Assembly (NCBI GenBank): GCA_959604655.1
Contig: CAUHCL010000052.1
Location: forward strand, 1-13,907
DNA length: 13,907 nt
Origin: an uncultured Alistipes sp.
GTDB lineage: Bacteria > Bacteroidota > Bacteroidia > Bacteroidales > Rikenellaceae
Reading direction: 5' to 3'
In this document: positions 1 through 7,159 of the stretch, piece by piece
How positions within the stretch are numbered: position 1 is the first letter of the stretch
How the letters are laid out: the number at the start of each line of letters is the position of its first letter
Notes under the pieces: model-generated
Database searches by the model: none
The model's input: the letters and a program-made list of their open reading frames with translations, nothing else
Told to the model about the DNA's origin: nothing
Made by a program: the position numbers and the translations under genes

Positions 1-357
1 TCGGTCCTCGCCACGATGCACACCCCGCGCGGCATGGCGCTGGCTGCGGCCGTGGTGCTGCTTTCGGCCGTCTATCCGCGCTTCGGGTTCGTCACGCGCC
101 GCGTGGAGGCCTCGACGGAGGATGACCGCGAGCAGATAACGTCGGCTTTCGCGGCGTCGGGGTTCCGTCTCGCTGCCGAGGAAGACGGCGTGATGATCTT
201 CCGTGCCGACAACATCGTGCGCCGCCTGCTGTTGCTCTTCGAGGACGAGGTGTGCGTGGAGCAGTACGGACAGTGGGTCGAGATCACGGGCATACGTCGC
301 GCGGCGGCGCGCACGGCCTATCGGTTGGAGTGGTACATGGATAACAAGAGAAGATGA
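1..357 (+). CDS. Small membrane-anchored protein, 5' end outside window (partial)
   Basis: The frame is open to the left edge, with no stop in bases 1-15, so the true start probably lies upstream; the first ATG inside the window is at 16 and would give 113 residues. Counting from that ATG, residues 6-25 (GMALAAAVVLLSAVYPRFGF) form a hydrophobic segment, followed by a soluble part of about 85 residues with alternating beta-like stretches (GVMIFRAD, VCVEQYGQWVEITG) and a basic, Arg-rich end. This layout of a membrane helix followed by a small beta-rich domain resembles PH-like or YcxB-like membrane proteins, but I see no diagnostic motif. The stop overlaps the start of the S41 protease gene in an ATGA junction, so the two are translationally coupled. 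Function unknown. I am sure it is coding because of the coupling and the clean reading frame; the start is unsure. Confidence 0.7.
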   Translation, partial: SVLATMHTPRGMALAAAVVLLSAVYPRFGFVTRRVEASTEDDREQITSAFAASGFRLAAEEDGVMIFRADNIVRRLLLLFEDEVCVEQYGQWVEITGIRRAAARTAYRLEWYMDNKRR

Positions 358-2042
358 AAAGAGCGATCATAAGATTTTTCGCGCGCGGCGGCGCCCTTCT
401 TGCGGCGGCGGCCGTGGTGGCGACGGGCGTGTGGGCCGTGAAGGACGACTTCGGGCTGGGACGCAATATGGAGATCATGGTCAACATGATGCGCGAGCTG
501 TCGACGCAGTATGTCGACGAGGTGTCGCCCGACAAACTCATGTCGGACGGCGCGGCGGGCATGGTGCGCAACCTCGATCCCTACACCAACTACATGTCGG
601 AGGAGGGTATGGACGAGTTCGAGGTGATGGCCACGGGCAAGTACGGCGGCGTGGGCGCCACCATCCGCATGAGACGCGACAGCAGCGGAGTGGTGGTGGC
701 GCAGCCCTACAAGGGTTCGCCCTCCGATCTGGCGGGGCTGAAGATAGGCGATCGGTTCGTGCGCATTGACGGCGAGGACGTGACGAAGTGCACCACCTCC
801 GAGATCTCGTCGAAGCTCAAGGGCGACCCGGGCACCAAGGTCCGGCTGGCCGTGGAGCGGCTCATGACGGGCGAGGTGGAGGAAATGGAGCTCACGCGCG
901 CACGGATAGCCATACCCGGCGTACCCTACGCTGGCTTCGTGGCCGACAGCATAGGCTACATACGTCACAATGATTTTACCGACGGCTGTTACGACGAGAT
1001 GCGCGCCGCGGTGGAGCGTCTGCGCGCCGACGGCAGGCTGAAAGGACTTATCCTCGACTATCGCGACAACGGGGGCGGCAGCGTGCCCGAGGCGATCAAG
1101 ATACTCTCGATGTTTCTGCCCAAGGGCACCGAGGTGCTGACGATGAAGGGGCGCACCGAGCGCTCGATGCACACCTACGCCACCGAATCGAATCCCGTGT
1201 TGCCCGACGTGCCCATGGTAGTGCTTATCAACGGCAATACGGCCTCGGCCTCGGAGATCGTGAGCGGGGCGTTGCAGGATACCGACCGCGCCGTGCTCAT
1301 GGGGCAGCGCTCCTACGGCAAGGGTCTGGTGCAGACGCTGGTGCCGCTGGGTTACAATGCCTATCTGAAACTCACCACCGCCAAGTACTACATCCCCTCG
1401 GGGCGCTGCGTGCAGCGCATCAACTACTCGGCGCACAACGACAAGAGCGGCGCCGAGGTGGTTCCCGACTCGCTCATCCGCGAGTTCTCGACGCGCAACG
1501 GCCGCAAGGTGTACGACGGCAAGGGCCTGATGCCCGACGTGAAGACCGATCCCGAGTACATCAGCACCTTCGCCGTGATGCTCTACAATCTGGGTTACGT
1601 TGAGGAATTCCTCGATGGTTACATGCGCCGCCATCCCGACATGACGGTCGACAATGCCTCATTCGCCATCTCGGATGCCGACTACGAGGATTTCGTGAAG
1701 TTCATGGAGGACAAGGAGGTGCCCTACGAATCGCAGACGCGCATGGCTCTCGATCTGCTCAAACGCACCTCGAAGGAGGAACGCTACGACTCGGAGTTCG
1801 CCGACGAGCTGCAACGCATAGAGTCGAAGCTCAAGGACCAAAAGACGGACAACCTGCGCCACTACCGTGCCGAGATAGCCGAGCTGCTCGACAACGACAT
1901 AGTGCTGCGCCACAACTATTACGAGGGTGTCATAGAGCACAACCTCGTGTCGGACAGCACCGTGATGAAGGCCGTGGAGCTGCTGCGCGACGGCGGACGC
2001 TACGCGAAGATCCTGCGCGAGCAGGACACCGAGCGCAATTGA
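354..2042 (+). CDS. S41 family C-terminal processing peptidase (CtpA/Prc-like)
   Basis: A serine protease of 562 residues that cleaves C-terminal tails of envelope proteins; it should be anchored by, or exported through, the hydrophobic N-terminus (about residues 11-29) and act in the periplasm. A PDZ domain (about 91-170, with GSPSDLAGLKIGDRF at 121-135) recognises substrate tails. The S41 catalytic domain follows, with the nucleophile Ser298 in NGNTASASEIVSGALQD, Lys323 in GQRSYGKGLVQ and Gln327. The Ser-Lys spacing of 25 and Lys-Gln spacing of 4 match the known CTP catalytic triad. An N-terminal cap of the family is seen in LDPYTNYMSEEG (74-85). The C-terminal 140 residues are charged and helical, a common extension in Bacteroidota members. 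The start overlaps the previous stop by 4 bases and the stop lies 13 bases before the histidine kinase gene, so all are likely one transcript. The substrate cannot be read from sequence. Confidence 0.97.
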   Translation: MKRAIIRFFARGGALLAAAAVVATGVWAVKDDFGLGRNMEIMVNMMRELSTQYVDEVSPDKLMSDGAAGMVRNLDPYTNYMSEEGMDEFEVMATGKYGGVGATIRMRRDSSGVVVAQPYKGSPSDLAGLKIGDRFVRIDGEDVTKCTTSEISSKLKGDPGTKVRLAVERLMTGEVEEMELTRARIAIPGVPYAGFVADSIGYIRHNDFTDGCYDEMRAAVERLRADGRLKGLILDYRDNGGGSVPEAIKILSMFLPKGTEVLTMKGRTERSMHTYATESNPVLPDVPMVVLINGNTASASEIVSGALQDTDRAVLMGQRSYGKGLVQTLVPLGYNAYLKLTTAKYYIPSGRCVQRINYSAHNDKSGAEVVPDSLIREFSTRNGRKVYDGKGLMPDVKTDPEYISTFAVMLYNLGYVEEFLDGYMRRHPDMTVDNASFAISDADYEDFVKFMEDKEVPYESQTRMALDLLKRTSKEERYDSEFADELQRIESKLKDQKTDNLRHYRAEIAELLDNDIVLRHNYYEGVIEHNLVSDSTVMKAVELLRDGGRYAKILREQDTERN

Positions 2043-2055
2043 TCGGCGGGAGGGG

Positions 2056-3234
2056 ATGAAATTCTTGAGCAAAATAAAATTCTCGTTTCGGGGCAGGTTG
2101 TCGATCCTCACGGTCGGCATGGTGCTGGCCGTGATGTCGTTGCTGTACACCAACAAGCTCGCAGGCGTGCTGAAGCAGAAGGAGCAGAACGACGTGGAGC
2201 TGTGGGTGGCGGCTATGGAGCGCGTGAGCCGCGAGACGTTCGGCAACTATCTGGTCGACCCGCTCATATCGGCCATCGTGAGCACGCAGAACAACATCCC
2301 GTTCATCATCACCGACGAGAATCTGAATTACGTGTCGAGCAACCGCATCTCGAACGACGTCATTCAGGATCCCGAGAGGTTCCGCCGCAAGCTCGACGAG
2401 CTCACCGAGGAAAACACCCCCCGCACGGTGCGCATAATGTGGACCAGCAACCAGTGCCACATCATATTCTACGGCAAGTCGCAGCTGCTGCGTGCCCTGT
2501 ACTGGTTCCCGTACGTGCAGTGGGGTATTATAGCCATATTTCTCATCTTCACCTACATAGCGTTGCAGTCCACCAAGCAGGACGAGCAGAACCGCGTGTG
2601 GATAGGTCTGGCCAAGGAGACGGCCCACCAGCTGGGGACGCCCACCTCGTCGCTGCTGGGCTGGATCGAGTATCTGCGCACGCAGGAGGTCGACCCAGCG
2701 GTCGTGGACGAGATGAACAAGGATCTGGCGCACCTGATGAAGATCGTCGACCGCTTCTCGAAGATCGGGTCGGAGACCGTGCTGTCGCTCAACAACGTGA
2801 ACGAGGTGGTGGGCGAGTCGGTGATGTATTTCCGCAAGCGCATCCCGCGCAACGTCACGCTGTCGTACAACGGTCTGGCCATAGCTCCCGTGCAGGCCAA
2901 CCTGAATGTGGCGCTGTTCGAATGGGTGGTCGAGAACCTGATGAAAAACGCGCTCGACGCCATGCAGGGCCACGGATCGATCGACGTCAAGGTGTGGTCG
3001 AACGACAAGTCGGTCATGATCGACGTGAAGGATACTGGCAAGGGTATCCCCAAGAGCAACTGGAAACGCATATTCGAACCCGGGTTCACCACCAAGACGC
3101 GCGGCTGGGGCCTCGGCCTCTCGCTCTCGCGCCGCATAGTCGAGGATTACCACGAGGGCAAGATCGCCGTGGTGGATTCCGAGGTGGGGCGCGGCACCAC
3201 TTTCCGCATAACACTTAACCGCGTGAGTGAATGA
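2056..3234 (+). CDS. Membrane sensor histidine kinase, orphan
   Basis: A two-component sensor kinase of 392 residues. TM1 is about residues 15-31 and TM2 about 155-171, bracketing an extracytoplasmic sensor of about 120 residues that contains a PAS-like stretch (IPFIITDENLNYVSSN, 81-96). The cytoplasmic part has the H box AKETAHQLGTPTSSLLGW with phospho-acceptor His191, an N box ENLMKNALDAM (Asn298), a G1 box DTGKGIP (Asp326) and a G2 box GWGLGLSLSRRI, so both HisKA and HATPase_c modules look intact. No response regulator gene is adjacent, so its partner must be elsewhere. It follows the S41 protease by 13 bases and overlaps the DUF4271 gene in an ATGA junction, suggesting that the kinase reads an envelope state related to these two proteins; that is inference. 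The GGGAGGGG just before the ATG is too close to act as a normal Shine-Dalgarno site, in line with the phylum. Confidence 0.95.
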   Translation: MKFLSKIKFSFRGRLSILTVGMVLAVMSLLYTNKLAGVLKQKEQNDVELWVAAMERVSRETFGNYLVDPLISAIVSTQNNIPFIITDENLNYVSSNRISNDVIQDPERFRRKLDELTEENTPRTVRIMWTSNQCHIIFYGKSQLLRALYWFPYVQWGIIAIFLIFTYIALQSTKQDEQNRVWIGLAKETAHQLGTPTSSLLGWIEYLRTQEVDPAVVDEMNKDLAHLMKIVDRFSKIGSETVLSLNNVNEVVGESVMYFRKRIPRNVTLSYNGLAIAPVQANLNVALFEWVVENLMKNALDAMQGHGSIDVKVWSNDKSVMIDVKDTGKGIPKSNWKRIFEPGFTTKTRGWGLGLSLSRRIVEDYHEGKIAVVDSEVGRGTTFRITLNRVSE

Positions 3235-4259
3235 TATCCCCGCAGACAGATACGCCGAACGTTCCGCAGTACGACACAGTAGTCGGGAGTGTGCGCCCGA
3301 CGGGCGGCATCGTACCCGCCGCCGACAGCCTCGCCGGCGCGGGCAGCTTCATGGGGGCGGACAGCCTTGCGGGCGCGGATACCGTTTCGGCCGACTCCGT
3401 TTTCGGCTTTGCGCCCGCGGCCGACTCGCTGTTTTGTGCCATGCCGACGGAACTCTGTGCGGGGCAGGGGGCGTGGCGCGCCGCCGACGCCGCCGAGGTG
3501 TTCGGCGGGGGCTCGTCGCTCGCGGCGGGCGTAGTGGCCGATTCGCTTGTCGGGACCGCCGTGCAGCCGACGGCTGCGGCGGCTGACGCTGACGACGACG
3601 TGTGGGCCGCCGCCGCGGTCAATCTGCTGGTCATAGGAGTCGTGTCGGTCTACATGTTCTGCATATACCGTTATTTCGACGATGTGGTGGCGCTGTTCCG
3701 TTCGGTGTTCCGCCGCAGCGTCATGGCGTCGGGCCGCGTGGTGGAGCGTCGCCGCAGCGAGATATTTTACAGCTTCCTCGGCAAACTGTTCCTGCTGGGA
3801 GCGGCCTTCGTCGGCGTTCTGGCGGCGGAAACGGCGCTGCGCCATTGCGACGTCATGGCCGAGGTGGAGATCTGTTACGTGCCTCTCCTGGCGGTGGGCC
3901 TCTTTCTCGCCGTGGTGGCGGCGCAGTATGTGCTGCTTGCGGGAATAGGGCTGGTCACGCGGTCGTTCTCCGAGGTGACGGCGCTCGTGCGCATACGTCT
4001 GGTCTATTTCGCGCTGGCGACGGTGATGGTGGCGCCCGTGATGCTGGTGGCGCAGATATCGGCCGACGCCGTGGCTCGGATATGGTTCGCCGCGGGATGC
4101 GTCTCGGCGTGCGTGGCTGCGTTTTTCTTCCTGCGCGAGAGTCTCATGTTCTTTATTACTAAAAAAATTTCGATTTTGCATTGGTTTTTGTACCTTTGCA
4201 CCATCGAAATCATGCCGTTGAGTCTGCTGTGGCAGGCGGCGGTCAGATTGAGACTGTAA
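3231..4259 (+). CDS. DUF4271 multi-pass membrane protein
   Basis: A 342-residue membrane protein of the Bacteroidota-specific DUF4271 family, whose function is unknown. The C-terminal two thirds hold about six hydrophobic segments (roughly 127-146, 184-200, 215-241, 256-275, 284-302, 313-333) and end with KISILHWFLYLCTIEIMPL, which I recognise as the family's characteristic end. Residues 1-123 are a low-complexity Ala/Gly/Asp/Ser-rich region with five ADS(L/V) units at about 31, 43, 54, 64 and 103. The start at 3231 gives a 4-base ATGA overlap with the kinase stop; hemD begins 13 bases after the stop. Placement directly before hemD is typical of the phylum and supports the call. The last 90 bases also contain a promoter for hemD and are visibly AT-richer than the rest of the gene. 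The family assignment is confident; no role can be assigned beyond membrane location. Confidence 0.88.
   Translation: MISPQTDTPNVPQYDTVVGSVRPTGGIVPAADSLAGAGSFMGADSLAGADTVSADSVFGFAPAADSLFCAMPTELCAGQGAWRAADAAEVFGGGSSLAAGVVADSLVGTAVQPTAAAADADDDVWAAAAVNLLVIGVVSVYMFCIYRYFDDVVALFRSVFRRSVMASGRVVERRRSEIFYSFLGKLFLLGAAFVGVLAAETALRHCDVMAEVEICYVPLLAVGLFLAVVAAQYVLLAGIGLVTRSFSEVTALVRIRLVYFALATVMVAPVMLVAQISADAVARIWFAAGCVSACVAAFFFLRESLMFFITKKISILHWFLYLCTIEIMPLSLLWQAAVRLRL
3321..3378 (+). repeat. Imperfect tandem repeat in the DUF4271 N-terminus (36-bp period)
   Basis: GCCGACAGCCTCGCCGGCGC at 3321-3340 recurs as GCGGACAGCCTTGCGGGCGC at 3357-3376, 36 bases later, with three changes. In protein this is a 12-residue unit starting ADSLAGA. 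Further degenerate ADS(L/V) units follow at codons 54, 64 and 103. It looks like local slippage-type expansion in an unstructured N-terminal region. Confidence 0.7.
4168..4198 (+). promoter_or_regulatory. Bacteroidota-type promoter for hemD, inside the DUF4271 gene
   Basis: TTTC at 4168-4171 (one mismatch to the TTTG -33 element), a 19-base spacer, and a perfect -7 element TACCTTTG at 4191-4198. The flanking sequence is strongly AT-rich (TTATTACTAAAAAAATTTC), unlike the GC-rich coding sequence around it. Transcription would start near 4203-4206, giving an untranslated leader of about 70 bases before the hemD ATG. Confidence 0.72.
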
Positions 4260-4272
4260 AAACGCTTCGAGA

Positions 4273-5136
4273 ATGGTTAAAAAAATTTTGATATCGCAAC
4301 CGCGTCCTGCGGTGATTGAGAAATCTCCTTTTTATGAATTGGCGGGCAGACACAAGGTCGAGGTCGACTTCCGGCCTTTGATCCGCGTGGTCGGCGTGAC
4401 GCTCAAGGAGTTCCGCGCCCAGCGAATCGAGATACTCGACCATACGGCCGTGATCTTCACTTCGCGCACCACGGTCGACAGCTTCTTCAAGGTGTGCGAG
4501 GATGCTCGCATAACCGTTCCCGAGACGATGAAGTACATCTGCAACACCGAGGCGGTGGCGCTCTACCTTCAGAAATACATCGTCTACCGCAAACGCAAGA
4601 TATCGTTCGCCGACGGATCGTTCACGGGTCTGCTGGAGCTCATCATCAAGCACAAGAGCGAACGCTTCCTGCTGGCGCTCAGCGAGCCGCACAAGCCCGA
4701 GCTGCCCGAGACGCTGGCCAAGCTGAAGATCGATTTCGATCCCGTCATTCTGGCGCTTACGGTGGCCGCCGACATGAGCGACATACGCCCCGCCGACTAC
4801 GACGTCTTGGCGCTCTACTCGCCCTCGGACGTGAAGAGCGTGCTGGAGAATTTCAAGGTCGAGGAGCTGCCCGTGGTGGCTACTTTCGGCGAGGGCACCC
4901 TGCGCGCCGCTCTGGAGGCTGGCATGAAGGTGCGCGCTTCGGCTCCGTCGCCCGAGGCTCCGTCGATGGTCAAGGCTCTCGATCTCTACATCGCCAAGGT
5001 GAAGAAGGGCGAGGAAGTAGGCGACGTGGAGCTTACGAGCGACGAGGCGAAGGAGGAGTTCATACGTTCGCAGCAGAGCAAGCTCGCCAAAAAGAGCCGC
5101 ACGCGTCACACTGCGACTGCGACAGACAAGCGATAG
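4273..5136 (+). CDS. hemD: Uroporphyrinogen-III synthase
   Basis: Cyclises hydroxymethylbilane to uroporphyrinogen III with inversion of ring D, in the cytoplasm, in heme biosynthesis. The family is poorly conserved, but several marks fit. The N-terminus MVKKILISQPRP is the typical first strand; IFTSRTTVDSFF (61-72) matches the conserved 'FTS' segment of domain 1; YSPSDVKSVLENF (182-194) matches the 'SPS' segment of domain 2; VATFGEGTLRAALEAGMKV (202-220) and ASAPSPEAPSMVKAL (222-236) are the usual closing motifs. The gene lies between DUF4271 and rnpA, the order I expect in Bacteroidota. At 287 residues it is longer than usual (about 250) because of a charged C-terminal tail (about 245-287) ending in a basic, Thr/Ala/Lys-rich stretch. 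The stop is 3 bases before the rnpA ATG. Confidence 0.9.
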   Translation: MVKKILISQPRPAVIEKSPFYELAGRHKVEVDFRPLIRVVGVTLKEFRAQRIEILDHTAVIFTSRTTVDSFFKVCEDARITVPETMKYICNTEAVALYLQKYIVYRKRKISFADGSFTGLLELIIKHKSERFLLALSEPHKPELPETLAKLKIDFDPVILALTVAADMSDIRPADYDVLALYSPSDVKSVLENFKVEELPVVATFGEGTLRAALEAGMKVRASAPSPEAPSMVKALDLYIAKVKKGEEVGDVELTSDEAKEEFIRSQQSKLAKKSRTRHTATATDKR

Positions 5137-5139
5137 CCG

Positions 5140-5565
5140 ATGGAACGTACGGAAGCCGCCGCACCCTGCCGCAAGCCTTTCGCGCTGCCGCGTTGCGAGC
5201 GCCTGCGCTCGATGAAGGCCATACGCCGCATGTTCGGCGAGGGTCAGGGCGGGTTCGTCTATCCTTTCCGTTACGTCTTTGTAGTCGATCGTGCCGAGGC
5301 CGACGTTACGGTGTCGGACGGCTCGGTCGAGATGCTTTTCTCCGTTCCCAAGAAATTCCATAAGCGGGCCAATCGCCGCAACCTGCTCAAACGACGCACC
5401 CGCGAAGCCTATCGGCTCGGCCGCGAGGAATTGCGCCGTGCGGCAGCGGCCATGGGCGCCGAGGTCGATGCGGCGTTGATATATTCGACCAAGGAGTGTC
5501 ACAGCTATAAGACCATAGAAAATGCGGTGCGACGGATTCTGGAGCAGATCGGCGAGCGTATTTAA
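5140..5565 (+). CDS. rnpA: Ribonuclease P protein component
   Basis: The protein subunit of RNase P, which binds the catalytic RNA and helps trim 5' leaders of precursor tRNAs. The protein is 141 residues, near the upper end for the family. The diagnostic RNR motif is clear: KKFHKRANRRNLLKRRTREA at 71-90, following the beta strand MLFSVPKK. The N-terminal FALPRCERLRSMKAIRRMF matches the usual 'F.L.k.eRLr....i..lf' opening. Residues 1-12 are a short non-conserved lead. It starts 3 bases after hemD and its last 44 bases overlap yidD in another frame. Neither rpmH nor dnaA, the usual neighbours in many other phyla, is here. Expression probably comes from the promoter within the DUF4271 gene. Confidence 0.96.
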   Translation: MERTEAAAPCRKPFALPRCERLRSMKAIRRMFGEGQGGFVYPFRYVFVVDRAEADVTVSDGSVEMLFSVPKKFHKRANRRNLLKRRTREAYRLGREELRRAAAAMGAEVDAALIYSTKECHSYKTIENAVRRILEQIGERI

Positions 5566-5782
5566 GTATGTCTGCGCATTGCCGCTGCTGGCGGCTGTGC
5601 AGTTCTACCGCCACTGCATATCGCCTTTCACACCCCCGTCGTGTCGTTTCACGCCCACCTGTTCGGCCTATGCCGTCGAGGCGCTGCGCAAGTACGGCCC
5701 GATAAAGGGCGGGTGGCTTACGCTCAAACGTCTGTCGCGCTGCCATCCGTGGGGCGGCAGCGGATACGACCCTGTACCGTGA
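5522..5782 (+). CDS. yidD: Membrane protein insertion efficiency factor YidD
   Basis: A small inner-membrane-associated protein (86 residues) that assists YidC-dependent insertion of membrane proteins. The family block is complete: an amphipathic FYRHCISPF (28-36), then SCRFTPTCSAYAVEALRKYG (40-59), then KGGWLTLKRLSRCHPWGGSG (62-81) followed by YDPVP at the C-terminus. The conserved cysteines 41, 47 and 74 are all present. The ATG at 5522 lies 44 bases inside the end of rnpA. It is the only plausible upstream start, because later in-frame starts would cut into the membrane helix. Overlap with rnpA suggests translational coupling. A strong terminator follows about 34 bases after the stop. Confidence 0.95.
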   Translation: MRCDGFWSRSASVFKYVCALPLLAAVQFYRHCISPFTPPSCRFTPTCSAYAVEALRKYGPIKGGWLTLKRLSRCHPWGGSGYDPVP

Positions 5783-5815
5783 TGATTCGGCGGACCGCCG
5801 ATACGGACATAAAAG

Positions 5816-5850
5816 ACTCCCCCGAAAGTCGTCAAGGCTTTCGGGGGAGT
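5816..5850. terminator. Bidirectional intrinsic terminator between yidD and the TIM-barrel gene
   Basis: ACTCCCCCGAAAG (5816-5828) pairs perfectly with CTTTCGGGGGAGT (5838-5850): a 13-bp stem with a 9-base loop. It is followed by TTCGTTT on the plus strand and preceded by AAAA (a T run on the minus strand), so it can serve the two converging genes. Confidence 0.9.
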
Positions 5851-5868
5851 TTCGTTTGACGCGATGCG

Positions 5869-6798
5869 TTATTTCACGAATTTGGCATTGGCCAGATAGT
5901 CCGCGCTCTTGCGTGCCGCATCGAATACGCGGTCCATGATCTGCTCCTGTGACAGCTTGCTGCCGTCGGCGTTCTTCTCGTTGCGCAGCCATCCCGGGGT
6001 CTCGATCTCGACCACGTAATCCTTCATGCCGTTCTTGTAGAACTGCTTGAATATCCCCTCGAAATCGATGTCGCCGCTCTCGCCGATCACGAAATCGTCC
6101 TTCACGTGCAGCATCTTGATGCGCTTGGGATATTTCTTCAGATAATCCACGGGATTCTTGCCGCCCTTGGTGCACCAGTATACGTCCAGCTCGAAGCATA
6201 CGTAGCGGGGATCGGTGTTCTCCACCAGATACTCCCACATGATCTTGTCGCTGTCCTTGAGCTTCTTGTACTCGCCCGAGTGGTTGTGGTAACCCAGCTT
6301 GAGGCCGTACTCGGCCGCGATCTTGCCTATGCGGTTGAAGTAGGCGCACATCTGCTTGAGACCCGCCTCGGTGTAGTCTACGCCGTAGCTCGGGATCACG
6401 AAGTAACGGCCGCCGCACGCCTTCTGTATCTCGAAGAGCTGGCGCCAGCGCGCTTCGATCTCGGCCTCCTTGGCGGGATCCTCCTGAATGCTCGAATGGG
6501 TCGATACGATCTCCACGCCGTTGGCGTCGCACAGTGCCTTGAAGTCGGCGGGCGACATGCCGAACACCTTGGTGTCGCCGCCCCACTGCACCAGCTCGAC
6601 GTTGTTGTAGCCCAGATCGGCCAGACGCTCGATCGATGCTTTGGGATCCTTCTGTACGGCCGACATTACCGAATAGAGCTGGATGCCGATCTTCTTGTTC
6701 TTCTTGGCCGACGCCTGCTGAGGCACGACGGCTGCCACCAATGCCGCCGCGGCGAACATGGCCGCGAAGACATTACGCAAAATAGTCTTTGGTTTCAT
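5869..6798 (-). CDS. Secreted sugar phosphate isomerase/epimerase-like TIM barrel
   Basis: A protein of 309 residues in the xylose isomerase-like TIM-barrel superfamily (AP_endonuc_2 fold). An N-terminal Sec signal peptide is evident: basic MKPKTILR, an Ala/Val-rich core (about 10-25) and a likely cleavage site after QQASA, placing the enzyme in the periplasm. Metal-binding candidates follow the family pattern: His171 and His173 in LGYHNHSGEY, Glu203 and Asp205 in CFELDVYW, His231 in KMLHVKDD, and Glu264 or Glu266 in YVVEIETPG. The opening IGIQLYSV is typical. The substrate is unknown; secreted paralogues in Bacteroidota are often labelled sugar phosphate isomerase/epimerase, but a periplasmic enzyme need not act on phosphorylated sugars. 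The divergent neighbours (cupin and VOC proteins) hint at shared metabolite work. A -7 element lies just upstream and the shared terminator downstream. Confidence 0.92.
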   Translation of the reverse strand: MKPKTILRNVFAAMFAAAALVAAVVPQQASAKKNKKIGIQLYSVMSAVQKDPKASIERLADLGYNNVELVQWGGDTKVFGMSPADFKALCDANGVEIVSTHSSIQEDPAKEAEIEARWRQLFEIQKACGGRYFVIPSYGVDYTEAGLKQMCAYFNRIGKIAAEYGLKLGYHNHSGEYKKLKDSDKIMWEYLVENTDPRYVCFELDVYWCTKGGKNPVDYLKKYPKRIKMLHVKDDFVIGESGDIDFEGIFKQFYKNGMKDYVVEIETPGWLRNEKNADGSKLSQEQIMDRVFDAARKSADYLANAKFVK

Positions 6799-6843
6799 TG
6801 TTTTATGGTTTTGTAAGGTTCTTCGAAACGGTTATACGATATG

Positions 6844-6851
6844 CAAATATA
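6844..6851 (-). promoter_or_regulatory. -7 element of the TIM-barrel gene promoter
   Basis: Read on the minus strand this is TATATTTG, a perfect TAnnTTTG element, 45 bases before the start codon, in an AT-rich patch. I see no good TTTG -33 partner at the expected distance, so the promoter may be weak or activator-dependent. Confidence 0.6.
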
Positions 6852-7159
6852 ACGAAAAAACGCGACATATCGCCGTTTTGTTCCGACTGCCGCAGCATTC
6901 GCATGCGGCGTTGGTTGGCGGCGGATCGCAATCTACTGAAATTCATTGCTATACTTCTGCGCGCGGAGGCTGCCCCGCCGTCGGGCCGAAAAATTCGTCC
7001 GCGCAGCGGTTGCAAATCCCGAAAATAACAGTTAATTTTGGATATTCGCAGCCGACGTGCGCCGCGCGTCGGGGTGCGGAGCCGATGAAGATTAACCGAC
7101 CCGAGCTTCGGACAGGCCGCACAAGGCCTCGGCCGCAGCGGGAAAAACCGCATAAATTT
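6852..7159. other. Divergent intergenic region with structured leader of the cupin gene
   Basis: This gene-free stretch lies between the start of the minus-strand TIM-barrel gene and the cupin gene. The left part (6852-7008) shows nothing I can name. The right part holds a plus-strand promoter (7009-7040) and then hairpins in the predicted leader: CCGACGTGC/GCGCGTCGG (7052-7060 with 7064-7072, one G-T pair), CCGA/TCGG (7101-7111) and AGGCC/GGCCT (7114-7129). A long in-frame extension of the cupin gene back to 6758 exists but is not protein-like and overlaps the other promoter, so I treat the region as non-coding. Confidence 0.6.
7009..7040 (+). promoter_or_regulatory. Bacteroidota-type promoter for the cupin-VOC pair
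   Basis: A perfect -7 element TAATTTTG at 7033-7040, preceded at the standard 19-base spacing by GTTGC at 7009-7013, a partial match to the -33 element. The start would be near 7045, leaving a leader of about 115 bases before the ATG at 7160. Confidence 0.62.

Noticed and set aside
318..1634. Long minus-strand open frame (438 codons) opposite the S41 protease gene
   Set aside because: His/Arg/Val-rich shadow of GC-rich coding sequence; the plus strand encodes a complete protease with catalytic residues.
1930..3153. Long minus-strand open frame opposite the histidine kinase
   Set aside because: Composition of an antisense shadow, no motif, and it spans two real genes and their junction.
4243..5502. 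Long minus-strand open frame opposite hemD and rnpA
   Set aside because: Shadow of two recognisable genes; no protein-like pattern.
6758..7159. N-terminal extension of the cupin gene back to 6758
   Set aside because: It would cover the start of the opposite gene, both promoters and leader hairpins, and reads as low-quality protein; the ATG at 7160 begins conserved-looking sequence.
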